The notes below the pieces were generated by a model. It ran no database searches. It saw nothing but the letters and a program-made list of their open reading frames with translations, and was not told where the DNA came from. The translations under genes and the position numbers were made by a program. A DNA stretch of 14,202 nt from Clostridiales bacterium (GTDB taxonomy: Bacteria > Bacillota > Clostridia > Saccharofermentanales > UBA5734): positions 1 to 14,202 of the forward strand of contig DOFA01000132.1 in the NCBI GenBank assembly GCA_003532195.1, written 5' to 3'. Position 1 is the stretch's first letter. Each line of letters starts with the position of its first letter. Shown here in pieces: positions 6,795-13,695 of the stretch.

Positions 6795-7247
6795 TTATCT
6801 GTCGCCCAGCCTCCGGTATCGCTCGATCAGTTCGATAAACTTCGCACTGTCGCCGCCCGTGTCCGGGTGATAGCGCTTGGCAAGTTCGCGGAATCTCTTT
6901 TTGATCGCCGCCTGATCGGAATCGCCGGGTAATCCCATCTGCCGGAGAATTTCCGGATCATGTAAATGTACGTTGACGATGCCGTTTTCTTTGTAGAAGC
7001 GGTAGTAGACATTCCAGAAAAACTCGCTGGCGATGGCGCCGAGTTCTTCGTCGTTTAGTACGGCAAGCCGGTTCAGCGTGTATCTTACGGATTTTTGGCA
7101 GCTGTCGTGCAGGTCGAAAAATTCGTCCCAGACCAGCCCGGAATGGACAGCCGAACCGGTACCGTTGAAACGGATCTTGTTTTCCAGTTTTTTCCATCCT
7201 CGGACTTTACGCTTGATGGCATCAAGGCGGGCATGCGATTCAGGCAT
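6795..7247 (-). CDS. Small protein with C-terminal J domain
   Basis: This is a 150-residue protein. Residues about 100-150 form a J domain: a short first helix (EILRQMGLPG), the second helix AAIKKRFRELAKRY, the essential HPD at 127-129, then a GGD turn and the third helix KFIELIERYRRL. J domains stimulate the ATPase of Hsp70 (DnaK). There is no Gly/Phe region or zinc-finger domain, so this is a stand-alone J protein, not DnaJ itself. The first 95 residues are charged and aromatic-rich (WDEFFDLHDS, EFFWNVYYRFY) and I do not recognise them; they may select the client. Start ATG 7247 is chosen because CTCCT at 7254-7258 gives an AGGAG site 6 bases upstream; a longer frame to 7280 has none. It lies 48 bases downstream of the Uma2 fusion on the same strand, so the two may be co-transcribed. 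Confidence 0.82.
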   Translation of the reverse strand: MPESHARLDAIKRKVRGWKKLENKIRFNGTGSAVHSGLVWDEFFDLHDSCQKSVRYTLNRLAVLNDEELGAIASEFFWNVYYRFYKENGIVNVHLHDPEILRQMGLPGDSDQAAIKKRFRELAKRYHPDTGGDSAKFIELIERYRRLGDR

Positions 7248-7269
7248 GGCGCACTCCTGTTTAATATTT

Positions 7270-7299
7270 CCTATAATCATACGCGTTTTTACCGGTCAA
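7270..7299 (-). promoter_or_regulatory. Possible weak promoter for the J-domain gene
   Basis: On the minus strand TTGACC (7294-7299) and TATAGG (7270-7275) are separated by 18 bases and lie just upstream of the J-domain gene, overlapping the stop codon of the Uma2 fusion. The match is partial; read-through from the upstream promoter is an equally good explanation. Confidence 0.3.
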
Positions 7300-8012
7300 G
7301 GATAAAATACCGCTGCCAGCGGAACTTCCAATCCGGGGAAACAGCTGGATTGCAGGGTTGCGTCGCCGATATAAGTCCGATTGTCCAGAAAATCACCGGA
7401 CTTAAAAGAATATAAGAACACCGACCGTTTGCTTGGATCGATCAGCCAGTATTCCTGGACACCGGTTTGAAGATAGAGGTCGAGTTTTTTCAGCATGTCC
7501 TTGCGGCGGGTGGATGGCGACATGACTTCGACAACCAAAGTCGGCACACCTTGGTAATGACCGTTGCTGTCGATGCGGTCCAGATCGCAGATCACCAGAA
7601 TATCCGGCTGCACCACGCTGATGTTTTCTTCATTCTTGGCCAATGTCACATCAAAAGGCGCAAACAAAGGGCGGCAGGGCTTGCCTTTGAACCAATCATG
7701 CAAGATGACATGTATTTCACTAAGAATGGCCTGATGATCATAGACCGGTGATTCAAGCAGATAGACTTCGCCGTCGATCAGCTCATAACGCTCGTCGCTG
7801 TTTGCGGTCATTTCGATAAACTCCTGATAAGACATCCTCTTATTCCCGACACTGTATGCCGGGTTCGATTCTGACAAGCTCAAGGCTGCGGAACAAGGAT
7901 CGATTCTCGCGACATCTTTGCCATTTTTCGTGATAATGACCGGTTCCAGCTCCAGGGCCATTTTCAGGTACTTGCCAAAACTGTTTTGAACTTCGGTGGA
8001 TGGGACTCGCAT
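7296..8012 (-). CDS. Phd/YefM antitoxin-like domain fused to Uma2-family nuclease
   Basis: This is a 238-residue two-domain protein. Residues 1-40 match the N-terminal half of Phd/YefM antitoxins (VPSTEVQNSFGKYL, then VIITKNGKDVARIDP), a DNA-binding and dimerising fold. Residues about 60-238 are a Uma2 (DUF820) PD-(D/E)XK nuclease-like domain: SYQEFIEM, YELIDGE (Glu77), His93, QPDILVICD (Asp137), LVVEVMSPSTR (Glu162), a trailing Lys175/176, and GVQEYWLIDP. These acidic residues plus lysine correspond to the catalytic positions of the fold; nuclease activity of Uma2 proteins is poorly characterised. Start ATG 8012 is preceded by GAGG (8022-8025 on the complement), 9 bases away, and begins at the usual antitoxin N-terminus; a longer frame to 8051 would run through the promoter. 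The antitoxin part lacks the toxin-binding C-terminal tail because the Uma2 domain takes its place. The promoter carries YefM-like operator elements, suggesting autorepression. Confidence 0.88.
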   Translation of the reverse strand: MRVPSTEVQNSFGKYLKMALELEPVIITKNGKDVARIDPCSAALSLSESNPAYSVGNKRMSYQEFIEMTANSDERYELIDGEVYLLESPVYDHQAILSEIHVILHDWFKGKPCRPLFAPFDVTLAKNEENISVVQPDILVICDLDRIDSNGHYQGVPTLVVEVMSPSTRRKDMLKKLDLYLQTGVQEYWLIDPSKRSVFLYSFKSGDFLDNRTYIGDATLQSSCFPGLEVPLAAVFYP

Positions 8013-8036
8013 GATCCATCGCCTCACTTTCGGAAT

Positions 8037-8075
8037 AGCTATATTGTACATAGAAACAGCTATATTGTCAATATA
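8037..8075. repeat. Operator-like repeats over the Phd-Uma2 promoter
   Basis: AGCTATATTGT occurs twice in direct orientation (8037-8047 and 8058-8068), offset by 21 bases, which is two helical turns. The second copy extends into a perfect inverted repeat, TATATTG-T-CAATATA (8061-8075). TGTACA at 8045-8050 overlaps the -10 box; this hexamer is the known core of YefM operators and is part of Phd operators. The arrangement covers both promoter boxes, as expected for autorepression by the encoded Phd/YefM-like domain. The sequence facts are direct; the binding is inference. Confidence 0.6.
8043..8071 (-). promoter_or_regulatory. Strong sigma-A-type promoter of the Phd-Uma2 gene
   Basis: On the minus strand a perfect TTGACA (8066-8071) and TACAAT (8043-8048) are separated by exactly 17 bases. 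An AT-rich tract lies upstream of the -35 box. Transcription would start near 8036, about 24 bases before the ATG at 8012. This is the best promoter match in the window. Confidence 0.8.
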
Positions 8076-8203
8076 ATAGCGAATATATATTTATATTAGC
8101 TAATAATCGTTTTGCCTGGCCGGATTTACGGATATATATACCAGGTAATCAGGGCTATAAAGACCGGGGCCAGTATCCGACTGATCCGGTTCTACTTGCA
8201 GTC

Positions 8204-8212
8204 TGTTATAAT
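8204..8212 (+). promoter_or_regulatory. Possible extended -10 promoter upstream of the sigma gene
   Basis: TG-T-TATAAT at 8204-8212 is a perfect extended -10 element. The region 17 bases upstream (ATCCGG) is a poor -35 box. It would give a leader of about 110 bases before the sigma gene. Confidence 0.4.
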
Positions 8213-8237
8213 TAAGCCGCCAGTCAACAGATAATAA

Positions 8238-8263
8238 CGAAATTTGTCAGAAAAATGATCGTC
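8238..8263 (+). promoter_or_regulatory. Candidate ECF-type autoregulated promoter
   Basis: CGAAAT (8238-8243), a 16-base spacer and CGTC (8260-8263) resemble the TGAAAC-N16-CGTC/CGTA pattern of Bacillus ECF sigma factors. ECF factors often transcribe their own operon. A weaker alternative is TGAGAT (8276-8281) followed by CGTA (8299-8302) after 17 bases. Confidence 0.35.
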
Positions 8264-8311
8264 GAATAATAATCTTGAGATTTTTTCCGGTTGTCAGTCG
8301 TATTATAGGTG

Positions 8312-8318
8312 AAAGGAG
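8312..8318 (+). promoter_or_regulatory. Ribosome binding site deciding the sigma factor start
   Basis: AAAGGAG lies inside the longer GTG-started frame (GTG 8309), so it can serve only a downstream start. TTG at 8330 is in frame, 11 bases away, slightly longer than ideal. GTG 8309 has no site of its own. Confidence 0.5.
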
Positions 8319-8329
8319 TTGATGCTGGG

Positions 8330-8821
8330 TTGGAGACACCATCGGCCATCAGCGAACGGATCCGGAACGCTGTCAGCAAATATACAACCAGCATCATCCA
8401 AATCGCTTTTTCGTATACGAAAAACCTTCACGACGCCGAAGACATAGCCCAGGATGTTTTTCTGGCCTATATGACGAAAAATCCGGATCTGGAAAGCGAA
8501 GCGCATGAAAAGGCCTGGCTGATCCGGGTAGCCATCAATAAAAGCAAAGATCATGTCAAGTCCCATTGGTTCAGGCTCCGGACCTCATTGCCGGAGGATC
8601 TGGGTTACTGCTATCACCCGGGGGAAGGTCAGGAGCTGTTGCAAGCCATCATGGAACTGGACAACAAGTACCGGATCCCGATTCATCTTTTTTACTATGA
8701 AGATTATTCTATCAACGAGATTGCCGGGATCCTCGGAACCAGGCCGTCGACCGTAGCCACCTGGCTTGAACGGGGACGAGGTCTGATCAGGAAAAAACTT
8801 GGAGGAATGTCTGATGAATAA
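8330..8821 (+). CDS. ECF-family RNA polymerase sigma factor
   Basis: This is a 163-residue sigma-70-family factor with only regions 2 and 4. Region 2 runs from about 20 to 80, with the core-binding DAEDIAQDVFLAYM (35-48) and the -10 recognition helix around KAWLIRVAINKSKDHVKS (61-78). Region 4 runs from about 100 to 158, with the helix-turn-helix YSINEIAGILGTRPSTVATWLERGRGLIRKKL (126-157) that reads the -35 box. Such factors direct RNA polymerase to a small set of stress or envelope genes once released from an anti-sigma factor. The TTG start at 8330 is preferred over GTG 8309 because of the ribosome binding site position; this is not certain, and the difference is only seven residues. Its last 8 bases overlap the next gene, which implies translational coupling with a regulator partner. 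Confidence 0.92.
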   Translation: METPSAISERIRNAVSKYTTSIIQIAFSYTKNLHDAEDIAQDVFLAYMTKNPDLESEAHEKAWLIRVAINKSKDHVKSHWFRLRTSLPEDLGYCYHPGEGQELLQAIMELDNKYRIPIHLFYYEDYSINEIAGILGTRPSTVATWLERGRGLIRKKLGGMSDE

Positions 8822-9956
8822 AACAGAATATCGGGCTGCTGTCGCACCGATCCAGCCCAGTCAGGGTTTTTACGCCAGAACAATCTCTTATTTGCAGCGG
8901 GCACAGTCAGGAAAAAAACCGATGAAAAGCCAGCGCCGGCCTGTTCGTCCGGCTGTATGCGCCGGCGCCGCCGCGCTCGTGTGTCTGACTATAGCCATCA
9001 TGATTTTTTCAGGCCAGTCTGGCCTGAATGGAATATGGAAAATGCTCCGGCCAGGCGCCGCACAGACCGGCCAGCACCCGACATCCGGACAAACTGCAGC
9101 CTCCGTGGCTTCATCGGCGGACAATGCTGAAACATCAAGCCTCCGGCTGGATGGCAATCCCGTTTTATACAGCAGCCTGAAATTTGCCGAATCTGCGGCG
9201 GTTGACAGGCCGGCGGATCTTACCGGCGGAGCCCTGACGGATATGGCGATGCCCGGCAATTACGCCTTGTACTGGCCGGGGGAAGCCGACCTTGTTGTCA
9301 AAGCAACCGTCATGGAGGTTCGCTTCAACCGATATCCCGTCAAATTCCAAGTCAAAAAGGAAGACTACAAAGCCTTTCTGACCGATGAGGAAAACCAGTT
9401 TATTGAGCAGACGATTTTTACAATCGTCCATGAAATCAGGATTGACCGGGTCTATTACGCGGACGGCGGCAGCCCGGTTCAGCCCAGCGATCTTCTGGTT
9501 ATCGAAAATTCGCTCCAATACCAGGATCCTGACAGCCCGGGCAGCGGTCTGCAGCCAGATCACCAGTACATTTTAACAGTCAGCCGCGGCGACGGCGATC
9601 TGGTCTCGCCCGGAGATCGTGCGCAGTACGACGCGGTGATCGGCAATACAACGGCGGAAAGCCCCTGTTTCATGATGTTCACCTTCACGCCGCAGATCGA
9701 GCTGACCCTGGACGGCGGCTATCTGTTTTATGCCAATGAGGATGTCAAAGCAGAAAAACCGCAAGAAGGAATCGGCAGCGGTTGGGTCGGCCTGATCAAC
9801 GATGAAACCGTCCGGGTGATTCTGGATGGCCAGACCGGCGCCCTGAATCCGGACGACAGCAGCGACGCTTTATACCGGGACAATATGCGGCTGCGCGCCG
9901 ACAGCACTTTTGAGGCTGACTTCCAGAACCTGGTGGATCAATATCTCAAGCCGTAA
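8814..9956 (+). CDS. Single-pass membrane protein, probable anti-sigma factor
   Basis: This is a 380-residue protein. A cytoplasmic N-terminus of about 47 residues (YRAAVAPIQPS, then a basic KSQRRPVRP) leads into one transmembrane helix at about 48-66 (AVCAGAAALVCLTIAIMIF), followed by a long extracytoplasmic part. Residues 80-115 are Ala/Ser/Thr/Gln-rich, like a linker. After that come a segment resembling a beta-rich domain (DLVVKATVMEVRF, then IDRVYYADGG, LLVIENSLQY and HQYILTVSRGD) and a C-terminal part with no motif I recognise. No HxxxCxxC zinc anti-sigma motif is present. The role as anti-sigma factor rests on the ATGAATAA overlap with the ECF gene and the topology. GGAGGA at 8801-8806 sits 7 bases before ATG 8814; a TTG at 8799 overlaps that site. 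The C-terminus converges on the GH3 gene, with 49 bases between the stops. Confidence 0.75.
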   Translation: MNKTEYRAAVAPIQPSQGFYARTISYLQRAQSGKKPMKSQRRPVRPAVCAGAAALVCLTIAIMIFSGQSGLNGIWKMLRPGAAQTGQHPTSGQTAASVASSADNAETSSLRLDGNPVLYSSLKFAESAAVDRPADLTGGALTDMAMPGNYALYWPGEADLVVKATVMEVRFNRYPVKFQVKKEDYKAFLTDEENQFIEQTIFTIVHEIRIDRVYYADGGSPVQPSDLLVIENSLQYQDPDSPGSGLQPDHQYILTVSRGDGDLVSPGDRAQYDAVIGNTTAESPCFMMFTFTPQIELTLDGGYLFYANEDVKAEKPQEGIGSGWVGLINDETVRVILDGQTGALNPDDSSDALYRDNMRLRADSTFEADFQNLVDQYLKP

Positions 9957-9963
9957 GCGTCAA

Positions 9964-10007
9964 CGGCTGCTGCAATCCGGTTGCGGTCCGGGCATCAGCC
10001 GCGTTTT
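9964..10007. terminator. Weak hairpin between convergent genes
   Basis: CGGCTG (9964-9969) pairs with CAGCCG (9996-10001) around a 26-base loop that holds a smaller GCAA/TTGC pairing. Four T residues follow on the plus strand (10004-10007), inside the GH3 stop codon. Stem and T-run are short, so this is only a possible terminator. Confidence 0.22.
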
Positions 10008-12039
10008 AGAGCTCCCCGAACAGCGCCAGGTCCGCCGGATCCGGCCGCCGGCCGTAAGGCAGGCAATCCTCCGGCAGATCGCTGAGACGGCAGCTCAGTT
10101 GTACGGTCTTTGTTTCACCCGGCTGCAAACTGACTTTAGCAAAAGCGATCAAGGTACGGCCGGGCTGGCGGCCGCTGCGGTCCGGTTCCCTGGTCTTGAG
10201 ATACAGTTGGACCACCTCGCAGCCGGGGCGGTCGCCGGTGTTTCGCACCGGAATGCTGACAGTCAGGACATCACAGGCGCCTTGCGCTGGCAGCAGCGTC
10301 AGCGGTCCGGTTTTGAAGCGGGTGTAGCTGAGGCCATAGCCAAACGGATACAGCGGCTGACCCTGGAAATAACGGTAGGTCCGGTTGGTCATCGCATAGT
10401 CTTCGAACGGCGGCAGGTCGGCGGTTGAACGGTAGAAGGTGACCGGAAGCTTGCCGCAGGGATTAGCCCGGCCAAACAAGACGTCGGCCAGGGCCCGTCC
10501 GCCCTCGGCGCCCGGATAAAAGCACTGGACGATCGCGGCGCAGGCCGCATCCTGTTCGGTCAGGCTGACGCAGCTGCCGGAAACATTGATGAAAACGATC
10601 GGTTTACCGGTGGCAGCGATCGCCGCAAACAGAGTGCGCTGGGGCGCTGGCAGGTCAATGTCCACCCGGTCGCCGCTCATCGCGCCGTTGTAAGCATCGC
10701 CTTCTTCTCCTTCCATCAAGGGATTAAGACCCATGACCATCACCGCGACATCGGCGCTGCGTGCCGCTAGAACCGCCTCCCGCAGCGGATGTTCCGCCCA
10801 GGGATGGATTTCGCCGCTGAAGATGTCGCAGCCGCGGGCATAGCGGACCCGGGCCGAAGTGCCGTCCTGAATGCCTTCCAGGATCGTCGTGCAATGGGAC
10901 GGCGTGCCGTTGTAATTTCCCAGTAAAACGCTCCTGTCATCGGCGTTCGGACCGATCACGGCGATCGTCTGGTCGCCGCGCAGGGGCAGGATTCCATTAT
11001 TCTTGAGGAGAACCAGGCTTTCCCGGGCCATGCGCAGGTTGAGCTCCCGATGCCGGTCGCAGTCGACTACCGAATAAGGGATCTGGTCATAAATGCAATC
11101 ATTGGCAAACATACCCAGGCGCAAACGGGCGGCGAACAGCTTTTCGACCGCCGCTGTGATCGCGTCCTCGCCGACCAGGTTCAGGGCGACGGCTGTTTTC
11201 AGCCACTTGTAGGCGTCGCCGCAGTTCAGCTGGCAGCCGTTGTTCACCGCCAGGGCTGCGCTTTCCGCTTCGTTGGCTGTGACCTGATGATGCTTGTTGA
11301 TGTCGCAGATTGCGCCGCAATCAGATACCACATAGCCGTCAAAACCAAACTCGCCGGTGAGAATATCCTGGAGCAAGGTTTTGCTGGCGCAGCAGGGCTC
11401 GCCGTTGACCCGGTTGTAAGCGCCCATCACCGCGCTGGGATCGGCGTTCTCGATGCAATAGCGGAAGGCCCGCAGATAAGTGCCATACAGATCCTGCCGG
11501 CTGACCTGCGCGTCGAAGCCATGCCGCTTGGCCTCCGGGCCGCTGTGCACGGCATAATGTTTCAGGGTGGCATCCACTTTACGATAACAAGGATCGTCAC
11601 CCTGTAAGCCGCGGACAAAAGCCGTCCCCATCCGGCCGGTCAGATGCGGATCCTCGCCATAGGTCTCATGGCCGCGCCCCCAGCGGGGATCGCGGAAAAT
11701 GTTGATGTTCGGCGACCACATCGTCAGCCCCTGATAAATTCCCGTATCGCCGAACTGGCGATATTCGTTGTATTTGGCCCGGGCTTCGTCGGAGATGGCC
11801 GCGGCTGTTTCTTGCAGCAGATCCGGGTCGAAGCTGGCGGCCATGGCGATCACCTGGGGGAATACCGTCGCATTACCGGAACGGGCGACGCCGTGCAGAC
11901 ACTCGTTCCACCAATTGTAAGCCGGAATCCCCAGCTGCTCGATTGCCGGGGCATCGTAGCGCATCTGGGCGATTTTCTCCGCCAGGGTCATTTGGGCAAC
12001 CAGTTCTTTGGCTTTTTGGCGGTAAATTTCCTCCATCAT
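10006..12039 (-). CDS. GH3-family beta-glycosidase (xylosidase/glucosidase-like)
   Basis: This 677-residue GH3 enzyme has no signal peptide, so it should act in the cytoplasm. The N-terminal TIM barrel carries WWNECLHGVARSG (43-55), the WSPNINIFRDPRWGRGHETYGEDP block (108-131) typical of the beta-xylosidase-like branch, KHYAVHSGPE (160-169) and the nucleophile Asp240 in YVVSDCGA. The second alpha/beta domain starts near 340 (RESLVLLKNNGILPL) and has a Glu-rich loop LMEGEEGD (441-448) where the acid/base lies in this branch. A fibronectin-III-like domain closes the protein (about 585-660) and looks trimmed at its end, lacking the usual final aromatic-rich strand. The enzyme removes non-reducing beta-linked xylose, glucose or arabinose units; the sugar is undetermined. 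AAGGAGA (12048-12054 on the complement) places the start at the ATG ending at 12039. It follows the aminotransferase after 51 bases, probably as one operon. Confidence 0.93.
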   Translation of the reverse strand: MMEEIYRQKAKELVAQMTLAEKIAQMRYDAPAIEQLGIPAYNWWNECLHGVARSGNATVFPQVIAMAASFDPDLLQETAAAISDEARAKYNEYRQFGDTGIYQGLTMWSPNINIFRDPRWGRGHETYGEDPHLTGRMGTAFVRGLQGDDPCYRKVDATLKHYAVHSGPEAKRHGFDAQVSRQDLYGTYLRAFRYCIENADPSAVMGAYNRVNGEPCCASKTLLQDILTGEFGFDGYVVSDCGAICDINKHHQVTANEAESAALAVNNGCQLNCGDAYKWLKTAVALNLVGEDAITAAVEKLFAARLRLGMFANDCIYDQIPYSVVDCDRHRELNLRMARESLVLLKNNGILPLRGDQTIAVIGPNADDRSVLLGNYNGTPSHCTTILEGIQDGTSARVRYARGCDIFSGEIHPWAEHPLREAVLAARSADVAVMVMGLNPLMEGEEGDAYNGAMSGDRVDIDLPAPQRTLFAAIAATGKPIVFINVSGSCVSLTEQDAACAAIVQCFYPGAEGGRALADVLFGRANPCGKLPVTFYRSTADLPPFEDYAMTNRTYRYFQGQPLYPFGYGLSYTRFKTGPLTLLPAQGACDVLTVSIPVRNTGDRPGCEVVQLYLKTREPDRSGRQPGRTLIAFAKVSLQPGETKTVQLSCRLSDLPEDCLPYGRRPDPADLALFGEL

Positions 12040-12090
12040 AATTATCGTCTCCTTATCCGATTTCTCAATGGGGGAGAGCTTTCAGATCTC

Positions 12091-13635
12091 TCAATGGCTG
12101 AGATCCTTCAGCGCCGCCTCGGTTCGTTCGAGGAAGAAATCAATCAAGGCTCTGTCCGCCGTGACTGGCAGCTTAGTGATTGCCGCTGGTGGGCAGTCCG
12201 GTTTGTAGGTTTGCGCGCTGATATCCACACCGCGTTCAGTCATGATCCGGCAGAAACCGACCGCGGTTTCCACACTTTGGAAGTGGATCGCCAGCAGGAA
12301 CTGCAGTCCTTCGATGCCGCTGATCATTTCCGGGTAACGGGCGGCCAGTTCGCGCAGGGAATTCTCATAATAGGCGCCGTTCGCTTCGATTTCCCAGCCG
12401 TTGGCGCCGACCATCTCCATCGTGATCAGGTAGGCGAGCGAAGCCAGCTCTTCCTGACCATTGGTGACCAGGGCGCCAAACTGGCTGAGGCAATCCATCT
12501 CGCCAGTCGTCAGCAGCCGCGACGCTGGGTAAGTGCCTCCGGAAAAACCTTTGCCGATGGTCACGAAATCCGGCGTCAGGTCATACTGGCGGAATAAATA
12601 AAAATCCGGATACCACATGCAAGACTGAATTTCATCGCACAGGACGGGCGTATCGGTTTGGCGGCAGAGCTTATAGGCGTCCTGCAGATAAGCACGATCC
12701 AGCTTGATGCCGCCGTAATTCATCAGGATGATTTCATGCAGGAATCCGGCGGTTTTATAGCAGCCCTGGTTGTAATGCCCGATCTTCCCGGCAAAATCCT
12801 CCGGATTATTCGGGAGCACGGCAACGACCTTGAGCAGACCGGCTTTCTCCATGGCTTCGGCCAGCGTCGGCCACATTCCGCGCAGGAATTGGGCAAAGAG
12901 AGTCGTGCCATGATAATTCGCCGTATTGCCGCCGGCCTGGTCACCCATAACCAGAAAAACCGGGATCCGGCCCTGGTACTTCGGCTCCGCCTGCCGTGTT
13001 TCTGACTGGTAAAAGCTGGCCAACATCATCTTAATGGCTGCTTCGCAGGCCAGCGACCCCGTTTCCAGATTAATCACCCGGTTGAGTACATGCGGTTCCC
13101 GCGAGACCAGAATCTGCTCCAGGCGTTCCTGTCCCCCCCGGTCCAGCCCGTTGGCCGTCCGGATCAGTTCCTGTTCCAGATACCGGGTGATCGTGCCGCG
13201 CGTGTTGTTGTGCGTTGCGTTAGGAATACCGAGCTTTTTGGCTTTTTCGATCAGCCGGTAGCCGGGGAAGTCATGCCCCAGGGCAGCGTGATAATGCTCC
13301 GATTTAGTCGTCAGATACAGCTTCCCGTCTTCACCGGCACGGTACCAGCCCCGGGAACCGATCGGCGCGGCGCCCAGCTGCGTCGCCCGGCGGAAGGAAT
13401 CGGTCGGCGCCCCGTCAATGGTTTCAGTCAAGCCGGCAGCGATACGCTGTCCGGTTTTCGGCAGCAGCGCCTTGAGCTGGTCTTCATATTCTACCGGGAA
13501 AAAATCCACCGGCTCATGAATCAGCTGTTCGGCGGTTTCCCGGCCGCCGCCGCGCAGGGACTGATAGGCTTCAACAACGGCTGCCAGGTATTCGCGGGGC
13601 AGCAGGTCTGCTAATGATTTTTTGATTCGGATCAT
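12091..13635 (-). CDS. Class III PLP-dependent aminotransferase-like protein
   Basis: This is a 514-residue fold-type I PLP enzyme. Recognisable class III positions are NLETGSLACEAAIKM (189-203), corresponding to the NSGTEANEAAxK motif, NYHGTT (240-245), corresponding to the YHG loop, CDEIQSCM (333-340), whose Asp334 contacts the PLP pyridine nitrogen, and Lys362 in TIGKGFSGGTYPAS as the Schiff-base lysine. Usual members have 390-460 residues with the lysine nearer 260-290. Here about 100 extra N-terminal residues (including EPVDFFPVEYEDQLKALLP) displace the core, and I do not recognise them. The usual SKxLGGG reads GKGFSGG. Substrate unknown; an amino sugar, keto sugar or amino acid are all possible. 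Start ATG 13635 is preceded by AGGAGG (13642-13647 on the complement) 6 bases upstream; a longer frame to 13653 overlaps that site. First gene of an operon with GH3. Confidence 0.85.
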   Translation of the reverse strand: MIRIKKSLADLLPREYLAAVVEAYQSLRGGGRETAEQLIHEPVDFFPVEYEDQLKALLPKTGQRIAAGLTETIDGAPTDSFRRATQLGAAPIGSRGWYRAGEDGKLYLTTKSEHYHAALGHDFPGYRLIEKAKKLGIPNATHNNTRGTITRYLEQELIRTANGLDRGGQERLEQILVSREPHVLNRVINLETGSLACEAAIKMMLASFYQSETRQAEPKYQGRIPVFLVMGDQAGGNTANYHGTTLFAQFLRGMWPTLAEAMEKAGLLKVVAVLPNNPEDFAGKIGHYNQGCYKTAGFLHEIILMNYGGIKLDRAYLQDAYKLCRQTDTPVLCDEIQSCMWYPDFYLFRQYDLTPDFVTIGKGFSGGTYPASRLLTTGEMDCLSQFGALVTNGQEELASLAYLITMEMVGANGWEIEANGAYYENSLRELAARYPEMISGIEGLQFLLAIHFQSVETAVGFCRIMTERGVDISAQTYKPDCPPAAITKLPVTADRALIDFFLERTEAALKDLSH

Positions 13636-13665
13636 GAGGTTCCTCCTGATCAATGCCTGGATTTC

Positions 13666-13693
13666 ATTATATTATAATTTTTCCTGTTGTAAA
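13666..13693 (-). promoter_or_regulatory. Promoter of the aminotransferase-GH3 operon
   Basis: On the minus strand TTTACA (13688-13693) and TATAAT (13666-13671) are 16 bases apart. A second TATAAT directly abuts it upstream (13671-13676). Transcription would start near 13660, about 25 bases before the ATG. Confidence 0.6.
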
Positions 13694-13695
13694 AT

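Larger units (their letters stand above)
8013..8329. other. AT-rich divergent intergenic region
   Basis: This 317-base gap separates the start of the Uma2 fusion (minus) from the start of the sigma factor (plus). It is much richer in A and T than the flanking genes, especially 8060-8110, where it could serve as an UP element for the leftward promoter. It holds the leftward promoter with its repeats and candidate rightward promoters, listed separately. No ORF, tRNA or terminator was recognised. TTGTCAG occurs twice (8244-8250 and 8291-8297). Confidence 0.7.

Noticed and set aside
8083..8097. AT-rich palindrome-like stretch as a mobile element or attachment site
   Set aside because: Simple TA-rich sequence without terminal repeats, transposase or integrase nearby; better explained as an upstream promoter element.
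12063..12097. Direct repeat TCTCAATGG and a GAGAG/CTCTC pairing at the aminotransferase-GH3 junction
   Set aside because: Short, imperfect and partly inside the aminotransferase stop region; could be chance and has no clear function.
11644..12597. A 317-codon open frame on the plus strand
   Set aside because: It runs antisense across the GH3 and aminotransferase genes and their junction, without a ribosome binding site or a recognisable motif.
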